Below are positions 22,001-29,622 of a stretch of 35,139 bases of DNA, in pieces; positions within the stretch are counted from its first letter, which is position 1, and the number at the start of each line of letters is the position of its first letter. Below the pieces are notes generated by a model that had not been told where the DNA came from, did not search any database, and saw nothing but the letters and a program-made list of their open reading frames with translations. Origin of the DNA: an uncultured Eubacteriales bacterium. GTDB taxonomy: Bacteria; Bacillota; Clostridia; Oscillospirales; Acutalibacteraceae. The position numbers were made by a program, and so were the translations under genes. The DNA is taken from positions 1-35,139 of the forward strand of contig CAKSDJ010000011.1 of NCBI GenBank assembly GCA_934445015.1. Reading direction: 5' to 3'.

Positions 22001-22944
22001 GAGTAATCGCCGTTAACAATAACACAAGCGCCGTTTTTAAGATCGCTTACCGAATCCAAAAAATCGTTTGCTTCGGCATCCATATTGCTGCTTCGCTTTG
22101 GATCAAAAAACTTTGTAAGCGATGCCGCAAATGAGTTTGTGCCGTCGCTGAAATAAAATTTGACCTTTACCATTTTGCCGCCGCGTTTGGTGTCAATAAC
22201 ACGGCTTTCATGACCGAACACCTCGCCCCAGGCGGCTACATAAACGCTTTCGCCCTCACTTTGCGGAGGTGATATTCTGTTAAGGCTTCTTACGTTTGTA
22301 TCGATTTTTTTACCGTAAAACAATTTTGCGCTTTCAAGATATACGGGCAGACCGTCTTTGGGCTTATAATCGTATTTTTTTTCATCCTGCTTTTTTTGTC
22401 CTTTTAACGGGGCCGCCTTTTTTTCGGATGCCTTTTGCACTATCGGTTCCGGCTCGGGTAGTTTCATCGGCGCATCTTCTAAAACACCGTCAAATGTTAC
22501 CCTTATATCCAAGCCAAACCGTTTTTTTACAGCCACGGTAAAATCTTTTTCGAAATTGTTTTCACATATAGTGGCATAACCGCCGTGTTTAAGGGTGATA
22601 TTTAAATTTCCGTCGGCGTATTCATAACACGCTTCATTAAAAAAGCCGTTGAATATTACATTTTTTGAACGGATTTCGGAAACTGTGTCCTCTGCCGCGG
22701 CAGTGCAAAAAGTTTCGGGCAAAAATTTGATTTCGCACAAGATTTTTTGAAGATTTAAACGGTGCTTAATTTCTTCACGGAGTGTATTAACCCTTGACGC
22801 AGGTATGTAATCGCCGCTTGACATTTTTAAATTCAAACTGCGCGCCGCACCGTCTAAATTGCAATCGTCAATTTTAACATTGCTAAAAACATTTAACTGT
22901 TCGCTGCTTAAATATTCACCGAACAAGTCACTGAAAGAATACAT
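19072..22944 (-). CDS. polC: PolC-type DNA polymerase III alpha subunit lacking the exonuclease domain
   Basis: PolC copies the chromosome at the fork. The 1290 residues show an N-terminal domain (1-190), an OB fold (about 195-340), a PHP domain (345-600), the PolC zinc finger (CKAC at 755-758, CPVC at 780-783), the polymerase site (GSRGSVGSSF at 727, PDIDLNFSDE with D809 and D811, TTGQHPAGMI, HGTDVYLGNA, KYMFPKAHAAAY) and the beta-clamp motif NQMSLF at the end. The DnaQ-like exonuclease of about 170 residues that normally splits PHP is absent: YGVESYFIDD passes through 20 residues to RNHQIILV. The nine PHP metal ligands seem present (H351, H353, D360, H385, E415, H440, C490, D582, H584). Start ATG 22944 follows GAGGAAC. 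Last gene of the operon. Confidence 0.95.
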   Translation of the reverse strand: MYSFSDLFGEYLSSEQLNVFSNVKIDDCNLDGAARSLNLKMSSGDYIPASRVNTLREEIKHRLNLQKILCEIKFLPETFCTAAAEDTVSEIRSKNVIFNGFFNEACYEYADGNLNITLKHGGYATICENNFEKDFTVAVKKRFGLDIRVTFDGVLEDAPMKLPEPEPIVQKASEKKAAPLKGQKKQDEKKYDYKPKDGLPVYLESAKLFYGKKIDTNVRSLNRISPPQSEGESVYVAAWGEVFGHESRVIDTKRGGKMVKVKFYFSDGTNSFAASLTKFFDPKRSSNMDAEANDFLDSVSDLKNGACVIVNGDYSYDSWTRDFVLDVSALATIKKYEETDDYLGEKRVELHCHTNMSAKDAVSSAGDIINRAYKWGHRAVAITDHGVVQAYPAVAEAVSKIRKSGGEFKAIYGVESYFIDDKRHNLENLTPKQIAKMRNHQIILVRNLAGLKNLYKLVSDSHLNHFYGRPVIMRSKLDELRDGLIIGSACEQGELYRAVVDGKPDEELLEIASYYDYLEIQPIGNNEFMVRESVKPDKVDKKGNVTPNRFKGVTSIEVIKNFNRKIVEIADKLGKMTVATGDVHFLKKEDGIIRQIVMAGQGFDDIENQAPLYFKSTSEMLEDFSYFGDRAYEFVVKNPNLIADMISDDVIPVPKGNYPPVIEGSDEMLRKICWENAHAIYGDPVPEIVEKRLNKELNSIINNGFSIMYISAQKLVAYSEEQGYYVGSRGSVGSSFVATMAGISEVNPLPPHYVCKACHHSEFFTDGSVGSGFDLPEKNCPVCGMPLDRNGHDIPFETFLGFKGDKVPDIDLNFSDEVQNRVQDYTKTLFGADNVYKAGTISTIAEKTAFGFAKAYAEKMNVVLSQAELNRLAMLVEHAQVKNTTGQHPAGMIIVPQGMTIYDFCPVQHPADDVNSDIITTHFDFHSIHDTILKLDELGHVVPTTYKYLDEYTGKDVNTVSMSDPKVYSLFTSTEALGVAPEDIESQTGTFCLPEFGTSFVRGMLVDCKPQNFSDLLQISGLSHGTDVYLGNAKDLIENKICTISEVIGTRDNIMVYLIHQGMNEGRAFKITETVRKGLVAKGKVSKEEWQSMEDDMRAVNVPEWYIGSCYKIKYMFPKAHAAAYVISAIRLGWYKVYKPLEFYCAYFTARPEDVDVLTILKGRGAVLSKMNEIKTKGKEAAKKELDTYDTLLIFNEMMARGIEVLPIDINHSHAMKFLPENGKMRLPFGSLSGVGEKAAYSIYEAAQKGNFVSREDFAVEAGVSKTIIQNLADIGALADLPDTNQMSLF

Positions 22945-22953
22945 TTATGTTCC

Positions 22954-24009
22954 TCACATTTTATTTATTTCTTCTTCTAATACGTCTAAAAGTTTGTCCT
23001 CAGGGACTTTGCTGTAAAGTATTTTTCCGTTTTTAAATATAACGCCGCAGTTTTTTCCGCCTGCAATGCCTATATCCGCGGCAGACGCCTCGCCCGGACC
23101 GTTTACCACGCAGCCCATTATTGCCACCGTTATATTCTTATCAATATCTTTAAAACGCTCTTCTGCACGTTTGGCAAGCGTTATAAGGTTGATTTCGGTT
23201 CTGCCGCAGGTTGGGCAGGATATAAATTTTATACCGTTGTTTCTGAGTCCTATTGCTTTAAGCAGTTTTTGAGCGGCATAAACTTCGCGCACGGGTTCAT
23301 CGGTAAGCGAAATTCTTATTGTGTCGCCTATACCCCTGAGCAGCAGACCGCCGATTCCTGCAGCGGATTTTATAACTCCCGTATTTTCGGTACCTGCTTC
23401 GGTTACGCCCAAATGTAACGGATAAGGGCATTTCTGCGCCGCCGAAACATACGCGTCATACATACGTTTTGTGTCGGAAGATTTAAGTGATAAAACTATA
23501 TTATCAAAGTCGAATTTTTCTAAAAGTGATATGTGGTAAAATCCGCTTTCTACCATAGCCTCACTTGTAGCCGAACCGTATCGCGCAAGTATTTCTTTTT
23601 CTAACGAGCCTGAGTTAACACCTATTCTTATAGGTATATTTTTGGCGTTACAGGCAAGGGCAACCTCTTTTATTCTGCTCTCATCACCGATGTTTCCCGG
23701 ATTTATGCGGACTTTATCCACACCGGCGGCAACGCTTTCAATTGCAAGGCGCCAATCAAAATGAATATCTGCCACCAACGGAATTTTAATTGCGTTTTTT
23801 ACAGCTTCAACCGTTTTTACGGTCTGCATATCGGGCACCGAAATTCTAACCATATCGCAACCCGCATCCTGCAGTTCGACAGCCTGCGTTACGTTTGCCT
23901 CAATATTATGTGCGGGAGCGCACAGCATTGACTGAATACTAACGGGCGCACCGCCGCCTATTGCAAGTTTGCCGGCATATACCCTTTTGGTTGTAGAGTT
24001 TGTATACAT
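22954..24009 (-). CDS. ispG: 4-hydroxy-3-methylbut-2-enyl diphosphate synthase IspG
   Basis: IspG reduces the cyclic diphosphate MEcPP to HMBPP in the MEP isoprenoid pathway with a [4Fe-4S] cluster. The 351-residue bacterial short form has a TIM barrel (IGGGAPVSIQSMLCAP, DMVRISVPDMQTV, DIHFDWRLAIESV, RINPGNIG, IRIGVNSGSL) and a cluster domain with SCPTCGRTEINL and IMGCVVNGPGEA, giving the three cysteines and glutamate ligands. ATG 24009 is chosen because AAGGTGA, which overlaps the rseP stop, stands 5 bases upstream; the TTG at 24024 is within rseP. It sits with dxr, uppS and cdsA, linking isoprenoid supply to lipid carrier and membrane synthesis. Confidence 0.96.
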   Translation of the reverse strand: MYTNSTTKRVYAGKLAIGGGAPVSIQSMLCAPAHNIEANVTQAVELQDAGCDMVRISVPDMQTVKTVEAVKNAIKIPLVADIHFDWRLAIESVAAGVDKVRINPGNIGDESRIKEVALACNAKNIPIRIGVNSGSLEKEILARYGSATSEAMVESGFYHISLLEKFDFDNIVLSLKSSDTKRMYDAYVSAAQKCPYPLHLGVTEAGTENTGVIKSAAGIGGLLLRGIGDTIRISLTDEPVREVYAAQKLLKAIGLRNNGIKFISCPTCGRTEINLITLAKRAEERFKDIDKNITVAIMGCVVNGPGEASAADIGIAGGKNCGVIFKNGKILYSKVPEDKLLDVLEEEINKM

Positions 24010-24013
24010 AAAA

Positions 24014-25075
24014 TCACCTTGCAATCAACACCCAAATATCTTTAAAAGTAATTATAAGCATAAAAATAAGCAACAACGCCATACCAACTGCATGAACAAC
24101 CGACTCATACTTCTGCGGCACAGGCTTTTTGAAAATCATTTCAAACAAAATAAACATCAGCCTGCCACCGTCAAGTGCAGGTAACGGCAAAAGGTTAAAC
24201 AGACCCAAATTCACAGTAATAAGCGCCATTATAGGCAGTATTGCGGCAAGGTTCTGCTTTGCTACGCTGCCTATTGCAGCGGTTACACCTACAGGACCCG
24301 ACATTGCGCTTATTCCGTATTTGCCGGATATCAGATCTATAAGCGATCTGTAAACCACAGCGCAATACGATAATGTTGTGTTGAAGGTCTGCGATATAAA
24401 ACTTGTAAAAGTTTTATCCTTACCTTCAACATAAAAATCAACGGTAAGGTAGTTTATATTGTCTGCCGTATCGGTTTCAAACTTCACGTCTTTAAGCAAA
24501 ACCGTTTTACCGTCGCGTTTAACGGTTATGTCGATTGTGCCGTCATCTATATTTGTAAAGGCATAACTCAAATCATAGGTCGTAAAGATCTTTCTGCCCT
24601 CAACCTTGATGATTTTGTCACCCTCTTTAAGTCCGTAGTGAGAACTTACGGCGTTTTCATGAAAAGAATTTACAGTAGTTGTAGTAAACCGCTTTTCGGG
24701 CGCTAAGGTGATTGCAATCAAAATAAGTCCCAAAAGCAGGTTAAACGTTGCCCCCATAATAACAATGATAAATCTTCTCCACGGCTTTTTGTTGCAAAAC
24801 GCACGGCTGTCTGTGCTGTTTTCATCTTCGCCTTCCATAGCACAATATCCGCCGAGCGGCACCAAATTTACAGCGTATTTTGTTTCGCCGCGTCCCCATT
24901 TAAAAAGTTTGGGACCAAATCCCACCGCAAACTCGTTTACGCGGACGCCCAAAAGTTTTGCCGCTATAAAATGACCGAACTCATGTATAATTATGAGCAC
25001 TAAAAATAACAGTATTGCAACGGCATAGGGCCATATATTGTTCAGAACATTTAAAACTGATGAAATATCAATCAC
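24014..25075 (-). CDS. rseP: RIP site-2 metalloprotease RseP (RasP)
   Basis: This membrane zinc protease cuts transmembrane segments such as anti-sigma factors and leftover signal peptides. The 353-residue protein has the HEFGH zinc motif in its first helix (IIIHEFGHFIAAKLLGVRV), NLVPLGGYCAMEGE, one PDZ domain (about residues 120-205, HYGLKEGDKIIKVEGRKI), GISAMSGPVGV, the second zinc site NLLPLPALDGGRL and a last membrane helix. Start is GTG 25075, 10 bp after the dxr stop, with only AGGTT as a weak ribosome site, so coupling to dxr is likely; a TAG two codons upstream rules out a longer protein. Confidence 0.95.
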   Translation of the reverse strand: MIDISSVLNVLNNIWPYAVAILLFLVLIIIHEFGHFIAAKLLGVRVNEFAVGFGPKLFKWGRGETKYAVNLVPLGGYCAMEGEDENSTDSRAFCNKKPWRRFIIVIMGATFNLLLGLILIAITLAPEKRFTTTTVNSFHENAVSSHYGLKEGDKIIKVEGRKIFTTYDLSYAFTNIDDGTIDITVKRDGKTVLLKDVKFETDTADNINYLTVDFYVEGKDKTFTSFISQTFNTTLSYCAVVYRSLIDLISGKYGISAMSGPVGVTAAIGSVAKQNLAAILPIMALITVNLGLFNLLPLPALDGGRLMFILFEMIFKKPVPQKYESVVHAVGMALLLIFMLIITFKDIWVLIAR

Positions 25076-25085
25076 AACCTAAAAA

Positions 25086-26228
25086 TTATTTGACGCTGTT
25101 TTGCACAACCGCGCGTGCGGCAGAATCTGCCGCAAATATATCTTCTACCGAAAAGTCCGTCTTATTACAACATGAAAGCATGGCCTTTTCGTTAAGTTCC
25201 GCTATTTGCAAAAATTTGATTTTGCCCTCTAAAAACAGTCTGACCGCTTCCTCGTTGGCGCCGTTTATCGCAGTCGGATAAAGTCCGCCAAGACTTATTG
25301 CCTTTACGCAAAGCGGCAAAAGCCTGAACGTTTCGGTATCGGGTTTTTGAAAAGTAAGCGCGCCTGTTTTAAAAAGATCAAGCCTTTCAAAACACTCACC
25401 GCGTTCCGGATACGTAAGGGCATATTGAATGGGCAGTTTCATATCGGGAGTGCTGAGCTGCGCTATAACCGCACCGTCGGAGAGTTCAACAGCCGAATGT
25501 AAAATACTTTGTCTGTGAACCAAAACCTCGATCTGTGAAGCAGGTACGCCGAACAGATGCACCGCTTCAATAACTTCAAGCCCCTTATTCATAAGCGTGG
25601 CGCTGTCAACGGTAATTTTTGCGCCCATTGACCAATTAGGGTGATTAAGCGCCTCGCTTACCGTTACATTTTTAAGCTGATCGGCGGTTTTTCCGAAAAA
25701 AGGTCCGCCCGATGCTGTAAGCAGAATTTTTTTAAGCGAGCCCTTTGGCACACCCTGTAAAGACTGAAATATTGCAGAATGTTCGCTGTCGACAGGCAGC
25801 AGCGTTACACCTTTTTCTCTTAAACGGCGATTTACGATCTCGCCGCCGGTTACAAGCGTTTCTTTATTGGCAAGCGCAATCGTTTTGCCGGAATCTATTG
25901 CGGCAAGTGTAGGCCGCAGACCGGCAATGCCCACAATAGCGTTCAAAACCATATCGCCATCACCGTATACAAGCGAGCAAACGCCGTCGCTGCCAGAATA
26001 TACCTGTATATCGGTGTCTGCAAGGCGCAGTTTCAGTTCGCGCGCAGCAGACTCATTAAAAACCGCCACCGATTCGGGACAAAACTCACGCGCCTGTTTT
26101 TCAAGCAGGTCAACATTGCTACCCGCGGCAAGCGCGCCTACAGTGTAGTCTTTTTTGTTGCTTCTTACAATATCAAGTGCCTGAGTGCCTATTGAGCCGG
26201 TAGAGCCCAAGATGATAAGTTTTTTCAT
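25086..26228 (-). CDS. dxr: 1-deoxy-D-xylulose 5-phosphate reductoisomerase
   Basis: Dxr turns DXP into MEP with NADPH, the committed step of the MEP pathway. The 380-residue enzyme shows the Rossmann motif ILGSTGSIGTQALDIV, IALANKETLVTGG, the metal-binding VDSEHSAIFQSL, the SGGPF substrate loop, HPNWSMGAKITVDSATLMNK and INGANEEAVRLFL. Its ATG shares one base with the cdsA stop (TAATG), a sign of tight translational coupling. Length is normal. The neighbours ispG and uppS carry the product onward. Confidence 0.96.
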   Translation of the reverse strand: MKKLIILGSTGSIGTQALDIVRSNKKDYTVGALAAGSNVDLLEKQAREFCPESVAVFNESAARELKLRLADTDIQVYSGSDGVCSLVYGDGDMVLNAIVGIAGLRPTLAAIDSGKTIALANKETLVTGGEIVNRRLREKGVTLLPVDSEHSAIFQSLQGVPKGSLKKILLTASGGPFFGKTADQLKNVTVSEALNHPNWSMGAKITVDSATLMNKGLEVIEAVHLFGVPASQIEVLVHRQSILHSAVELSDGAVIAQLSTPDMKLPIQYALTYPERGECFERLDLFKTGALTFQKPDTETFRLLPLCVKAISLGGLYPTAINGANEEAVRLFLEGKIKFLQIAELNEKAMLSCCNKTDFSVEDIFAADSAARAVVQNSVK

Positions 26229-27109
26229 TAAATAACACCCAAAAACATAAGGCAGAAAACAAGCGGCGCAATAAGCAGCATACTGTCTACACGGTCAAGC
26301 ACACCGCCGTGACCCGGTATAAGATTGCCGTAGTCCTTGATACCTGTTTTGCGTTTAATAACCGATGCAAAAAGGTCGCCCACCATACCGGTGACACAAA
26401 GCGGTATGGTAAGTAAAATCGTGGGGATAATGGCGCTGAATTTGCCGTAGCAAAGAGTGATTATCAGACTTACAACTATGCTTGAAACTATTCCGCCCAA
26501 AGCGCCTTCAACCGTTTTGTTGGGGCTGATCTCAGGGCAGAGTTTTCGCTTACCGTAACTTACGCCGACAAAATATGCGCCCATATCACACACACATGCA
26601 CAGTTAAGTATAAGCAATAAATAGTATATTCCGTTTACAGAGGTTATAACACTGCTTATTGTTGCAAACGCAAACGAATAGAGTATCGGCATACCGCAAA
26701 TCACGGCAATTTTTGAAAGGTCAAACTCCGACTGTTTTGCGAGTATTAAAATCGCGCATATAATTACATAAACCACCGTTATTACCGCGGCAATCGCAGG
26801 CTTGTAAAGGTCTGACGGTTCAAGTTCTACCTGACTTGCGCTTTCACCGCCGAACAGGCGTGATATTCTCAGTATATCCTCTGCCCAGGATGAAAACACA
26901 AATACCGTAGACACAGTATAAACAATAGAAATTATTTTAAAAACAATATCGTCTATTTTTGCGGCGTTGCCTACAAGTTCAAAAATCGCTATGCCTGCAA
27001 TTACGGCAATAAACGCCGTTATTATCATATTTTCAAGCAAAAGTCCCAAAGCCAAAACAACTGCTGCAACCGCAGCCATTATAACACCTGAGATTATACG
27101 TTTTTTCAT
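26228..27109 (-). CDS. cdsA: Phosphatidate cytidylyltransferase CdsA
   Basis: CdsA makes CDP-diacylglycerol from phosphatidate and CTP in the membrane, the branch point of phospholipid synthesis. The 293-residue protein is a string of about eight hydrophobic helices with the family signature near the C-terminus: SPNKTVEGALGG, VGDLFASVIKRKTGIKDYGN and LIPGHGGVLDRVDS. A region at about residues 85-110 is a polar loop. Start ATG 27109 follows AGGAGG, which overlaps the uppS stop codon. The 3' end overlaps dxr by one base. Confidence 0.95.
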   Translation of the reverse strand: MKKRIISGVIMAAVAAVVLALGLLLENMIITAFIAVIAGIAIFELVGNAAKIDDIVFKIISIVYTVSTVFVFSSWAEDILRISRLFGGESASQVELEPSDLYKPAIAAVITVVYVIICAILILAKQSEFDLSKIAVICGMPILYSFAFATISSVITSVNGIYYLLLILNCACVCDMGAYFVGVSYGKRKLCPEISPNKTVEGALGGIVSSIVVSLIITLCYGKFSAIIPTILLTIPLCVTGMVGDLFASVIKRKTGIKDYGNLIPGHGGVLDRVDSMLLIAPLVFCLMFLGVI

Positions 27110-27120
27110 AAATTTTCCTC

Positions 27121-27837
27121 CTATATTCCGCCGAAACGGCGGTTGCGGTGATTGAATTCTTCAATCGCCCTGTCTAAATCTTTGGGTTTAAAGTCGGGCC
27201 ACAAAATATCCGAAAACCAATACTCGGCATAAGCCGCCTGCCATATAAGATAATTTGAAAGGCGGTATTCGCCGCTTGGTCTTATAATAAAATCCGGATC
27301 CGGCTGACCTTTTGTATAAAGATTGTCTGACACCGTTTGCTCAGTAACATCACAGGCAGGAATATTGCTGTTTATAATCTGCTTTACTGCGTGGACTATC
27401 TCATCTCTGCCGCCGTAATTTATTGCAATATTCAAATGAAGCCCCGTCGCGCTTGCCGATAACTCCTCGGTTTCCTGCATAAGGCGCTGTATATCCTGCT
27501 CCAGCATACTGCGGTCGCCTATAAACTGAACCTGAATATTTTCATCCTTAAAATTTTTGGCGTCTTCAAGATATTCTTTAAACAACTTCATAATGTTGTC
27601 TACTTCTTCTTTGGGACGTTTCCAATTTTCGGTTGAAAAGGCATATACCGTCAAATATTTTAAGCCTATTTTGTTACAGTATCTTGCAATATCTTTAAAC
27701 TTTTTTGAACCGGCTGCATGACCTGCCGAGCGCGGCAATGAACGACGTTTTGCCCATCTGCCGTTACCGTCCATAATAATAGCGATATGTTTCGGCAAGA
27801 CCGTATTTTGCGTTTTTTTCTTTTTTAATAAAGACAT
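27121..27837 (-). CDS. uppS: Undecaprenyl diphosphate synthase UppS
   Basis: UppS adds eight isopentenyl units to farnesyl diphosphate to make the C55 lipid carrier for wall polymers. The 238-residue cis-prenyltransferase has the catalytic aspartate in IIMDGNGRWAKRRSLPRSAG, YAFSTENWKRP, LNIAINYGGRDEI and the IIRPSGEYRLSNYLIWQ, AYAEYWFSDILWPDF stretch. I start at ATG 27837, 8 bases after GGAG; a longer in-frame start at 27873 would lie across the terminator hairpin at 27858-27882 and adds no conserved residues. It is separated from frr by that terminator, so its expression may be lower than that of pyrH-frr. Confidence 0.95.
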   Translation of the reverse strand: MSLLKKKKTQNTVLPKHIAIIMDGNGRWAKRRSLPRSAGHAAGSKKFKDIARYCNKIGLKYLTVYAFSTENWKRPKEEVDNIMKLFKEYLEDAKNFKDENIQVQFIGDRSMLEQDIQRLMQETEELSASATGLHLNIAINYGGRDEIVHAVKQIINSNIPACDVTEQTVSDNLYTKGQPDPDFIIRPSGEYRLSNYLIWQAAYAEYWFSDILWPDFKPKDLDRAIEEFNHRNRRFGGI

Positions 27838-27857
27838 TTCGGTTTCTCCGCTATCTA

Positions 27858-27882
27858 AAAAACGGGCGCACAAAAGTGCGCC
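27858..27882 (-). terminator. Intrinsic terminator/attenuator between frr and uppS
   Basis: On the minus strand GGCGCAC-TTTT-GTGCGCC (27882-27865) is followed by CG and six T (27863-27858). It lies 22 bp after the frr stop and 20 bp before the uppS start, leaving no space for a new promoter after it. Partial read-through is therefore likely, giving more pyrH-frr than downstream mRNA. Confidence 0.75.
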
Positions 27883-27903
27883 GCAGTATTTTTTATTTTA
27901 AAA

Positions 27904-28458
27904 TCAGATTTCCATTATCTCCTGTTCTTTAACAGAGGCAAGTTCATCTATCTCTTTACAGAATTTGTCGGTAAGGTTCTGTATCTTTTTTTCACCGTTT
28001 GATTCGTCGTCTTCGGTTATGGAATTATCCTTTTTAAGCGCCTTTAATTTGTCAAGCGCGTCACGGCGCTGATTGCGAACGGCAATCTTTGCCTCTTCAC
28101 CCTTTTTGCGTATATCCTTAACTATGTCTTTACGGCGCTCCTCGGTAAGAGGCGGAAAATTAAGGCGTATGCTTGTGCCGTCATTCTGGGGGTTTATGCC
28201 TATCTCGGAAGTAAGGATCGCTTTTTCAATTTCTTTAAGCGTAGACTTATCCCACGGGGCAATAAGCAGAGTGCGCGCTTCGGGCACGGATATTGCCGCC
28301 ATTTGCTGGATCGGTGTAGGCACACCGTAATAGTCAACCGTAATGCGGTCAAGCACGCCGGCGTTAGCACGGCCTGCCCTGACCGATTTATACTCGCGGT
28401 CAAGCGCGTCAACTGATTTTTTCATTCTTTCTTCGGTGCTTTTAAGTAATTCGTTCAT
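27904..28458 (-). CDS. frr: Ribosome recycling factor
   Basis: Frr with EF-G splits post-termination ribosomes. The 184-residue protein is full length (usual about 185) and has SVRAGRANAGVLDRITVDYY, the GVPTPIQQMAAISVPEART hinge, LIAPWDKSTLKEIEKAI, IRLNFPPLTEERRKDIVK and a charged C-terminal helix. ATG 28458 stands 6 bases after a perfect AGGAGG. The order pyrH-frr is the standard one in Firmicutes. Confidence 0.97.
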   Translation of the reverse strand: MNELLKSTEERMKKSVDALDREYKSVRAGRANAGVLDRITVDYYGVPTPIQQMAAISVPEARTLLIAPWDKSTLKEIEKAILTSEIGINPQNDGTSIRLNFPPLTEERRKDIVKDIRKKGEEAKIAVRNQRRDALDKLKALKKDNSITEDDESNGEKKIQNLTDKFCKEIDELASVKEQEIMEI

Positions 28459-28475
28459 AAGTGCCTCCTGAAAAA

Positions 28476-29180
28476 TTATTTAACTATTGTGCCTATGCTT
28501 TTACCTAAAGCGGCATCAACTATATTGTGGGGGTCATTAAGGTTAAATACCAATATTCCAATACCGTTGTCCATACAAAGCGACGCCGCTGTACTATCCA
28601 TAACGTGCAGACCTTTGGTCAAAACATCGTGATGTGTAAGGGTATCGAATTTTTTGGCATTCGGGTTGGTTTTGGGGTCACTGTCATAAACGCCGTCAAC
28701 ATTTGTTGCTTTGAATATAACGTCTGCGCCGATTTCTACACCGCGAAGTGCCGCGGCGGTATCGGTAGAGAAGAACGGATTGCCGGTTCCGCAGCCGAAA
28801 ATCACAACTCTGCCTTTTTCAAGATGGCGTATAGCCTTGTTGCGGATGTAGGGTTCGGCGATCTGACGCATTTCAATAGCGGTCTGAACCCTGGCGGTAA
28901 CACCCAATTGCTCAAGTGCGTCGCAAAGCGCAAGTGAATTGATAGTTGTGGCAAGCATACCCATATGGTCGGCGCGTGTGCGATCCATTTTTCCGCTTGT
29001 ACGGCCTCGCCAAAAATTACCGCCGCCTACGACTATGGCTATTTCTATGCCCAAATCGACACACTCTTTAATATTTTTGCATACCTCTTCTACCTTGTCA
29101 AAATCAATGCCCGTACCCTTTTCGCCGGCCAATACTTCGCCGCTTAATTTTAGTAAAATACGCTTATAAACAGGTTTCAT
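28476..29180 (-). CDS. pyrH: Uridylate kinase PyrH
   Basis: PyrH phosphorylates UMP to UDP and feeds all pyrimidine nucleotides. The 234-residue amino-acid-kinase-family enzyme shows RILLKLSGEVLAG, IVVGGGNFWRGR, DHMGMLATTINSLAL, GCGTGNPFFSTDTAAALR, KATNVDGVYDSDP and DSTAASLCMDN. Start ATG 29180 lies 6 bases after GGGGAG; TTG 29186 is too near that site. It is first in its operon, and rpsB-tsf, which often precede it in Firmicutes, are not here. Confidence 0.97.
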   Translation of the reverse strand: MKPVYKRILLKLSGEVLAGEKGTGIDFDKVEEVCKNIKECVDLGIEIAIVVGGGNFWRGRTSGKMDRTRADHMGMLATTINSLALCDALEQLGVTARVQTAIEMRQIAEPYIRNKAIRHLEKGRVVIFGCGTGNPFFSTDTAAALRGVEIGADVIFKATNVDGVYDSDPKTNPNAKKFDTLTHHDVLTKGLHVMDSTAASLCMDNGIGILVFNLNDPHNIVDAALGKSIGTIVK

Positions 29181-29217
29181 AAACAACTCCCCAGACTACA
29201 TAACTTATATCAGTATT

Positions 29218-29246
29218 ATTTTACAATATTGACGTATTAAAGTCAA
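29218..29246 (-). promoter_or_regulatory. SigA-type promoter of the pyrH-polC operon
   Basis: On the minus strand TTGACT (29246-29241) and TAAAAT (29223-29218) are separated by the ideal 17 bp, about 38 bp before the pyrH start and downstream of the terminator of the preceding operon. Confidence 0.75.
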
Positions 29247-29293
29247 TCCAAAAACCGAAAAAGAAAAAATTTTATATTGCGGATATTAAAAAA

Positions 29294-29326
29294 CGGCCCC
29301 TTTAACACCGTATGTTAAAGGAGCCG
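29294..29326 (-). terminator. Intrinsic terminator of the aromatic amino-acid operon
   Basis: A 14-bp stem with one mismatch (29294-29307 with 29313-29326) and loop CCGTA is followed on the minus strand by TTTTTTAAT. It lies 27 bp after the stop of the small membrane protein gene. Confidence 0.9.
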
Positions 29327-29352
29327 AAAATAATTGCCGTATTCGCCGTAAC

Positions 29353-29613
29353 CTAACGTTTATATATTGTTTTGTATACAAACAGCGCTATTGCCGAAAC
29401 AGGCACGCCGACCGCAAATCCGCACATTACAAGACTCAGTTGCCAAACAAAATTTGTTACAATCAAGCCTATAGACAGCGCGTATGCCAAAAACTTTATT
29501 CCGAAAAACATAAAACCTCTTTTTGCGTCGCGAACCTTTACCGCTTCTGCAAGCTGCGCGGTAAGCCATACCTGACCGGCACCGAAAAGCATAGATATTA
29601 TAAATATTATCAT
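29353..29613 (-). CDS. Small multi-helix membrane protein of unknown function, last in aro operon
   Basis: I do not recognise a family. The 86-residue product has hydrophobic segments at about residues 1-16, 31-50 and 53-80, with a short charged loop (EAVKVRDAKRG) after the first and a basic end (YKTIYKR), consistent with three membrane passes. ATG 29613 is set by AGGTGA five bases upstream, which overlaps the stop of the DAHP synthase gene, so it is coupled to it and is a true operon member. A link with aromatic amino-acid or shikimate export is conceivable by position only. Confidence 0.65.
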   Translation of the reverse strand: MIIFIISMLFGAGQVWLTAQLAEAVKVRDAKRGFMFFGIKFLAYALSIGLIVTNFVWQLSLVMCGFAVGVPVSAIALFVYKTIYKR

Positions 29614-29622
29614 AAATATCAC

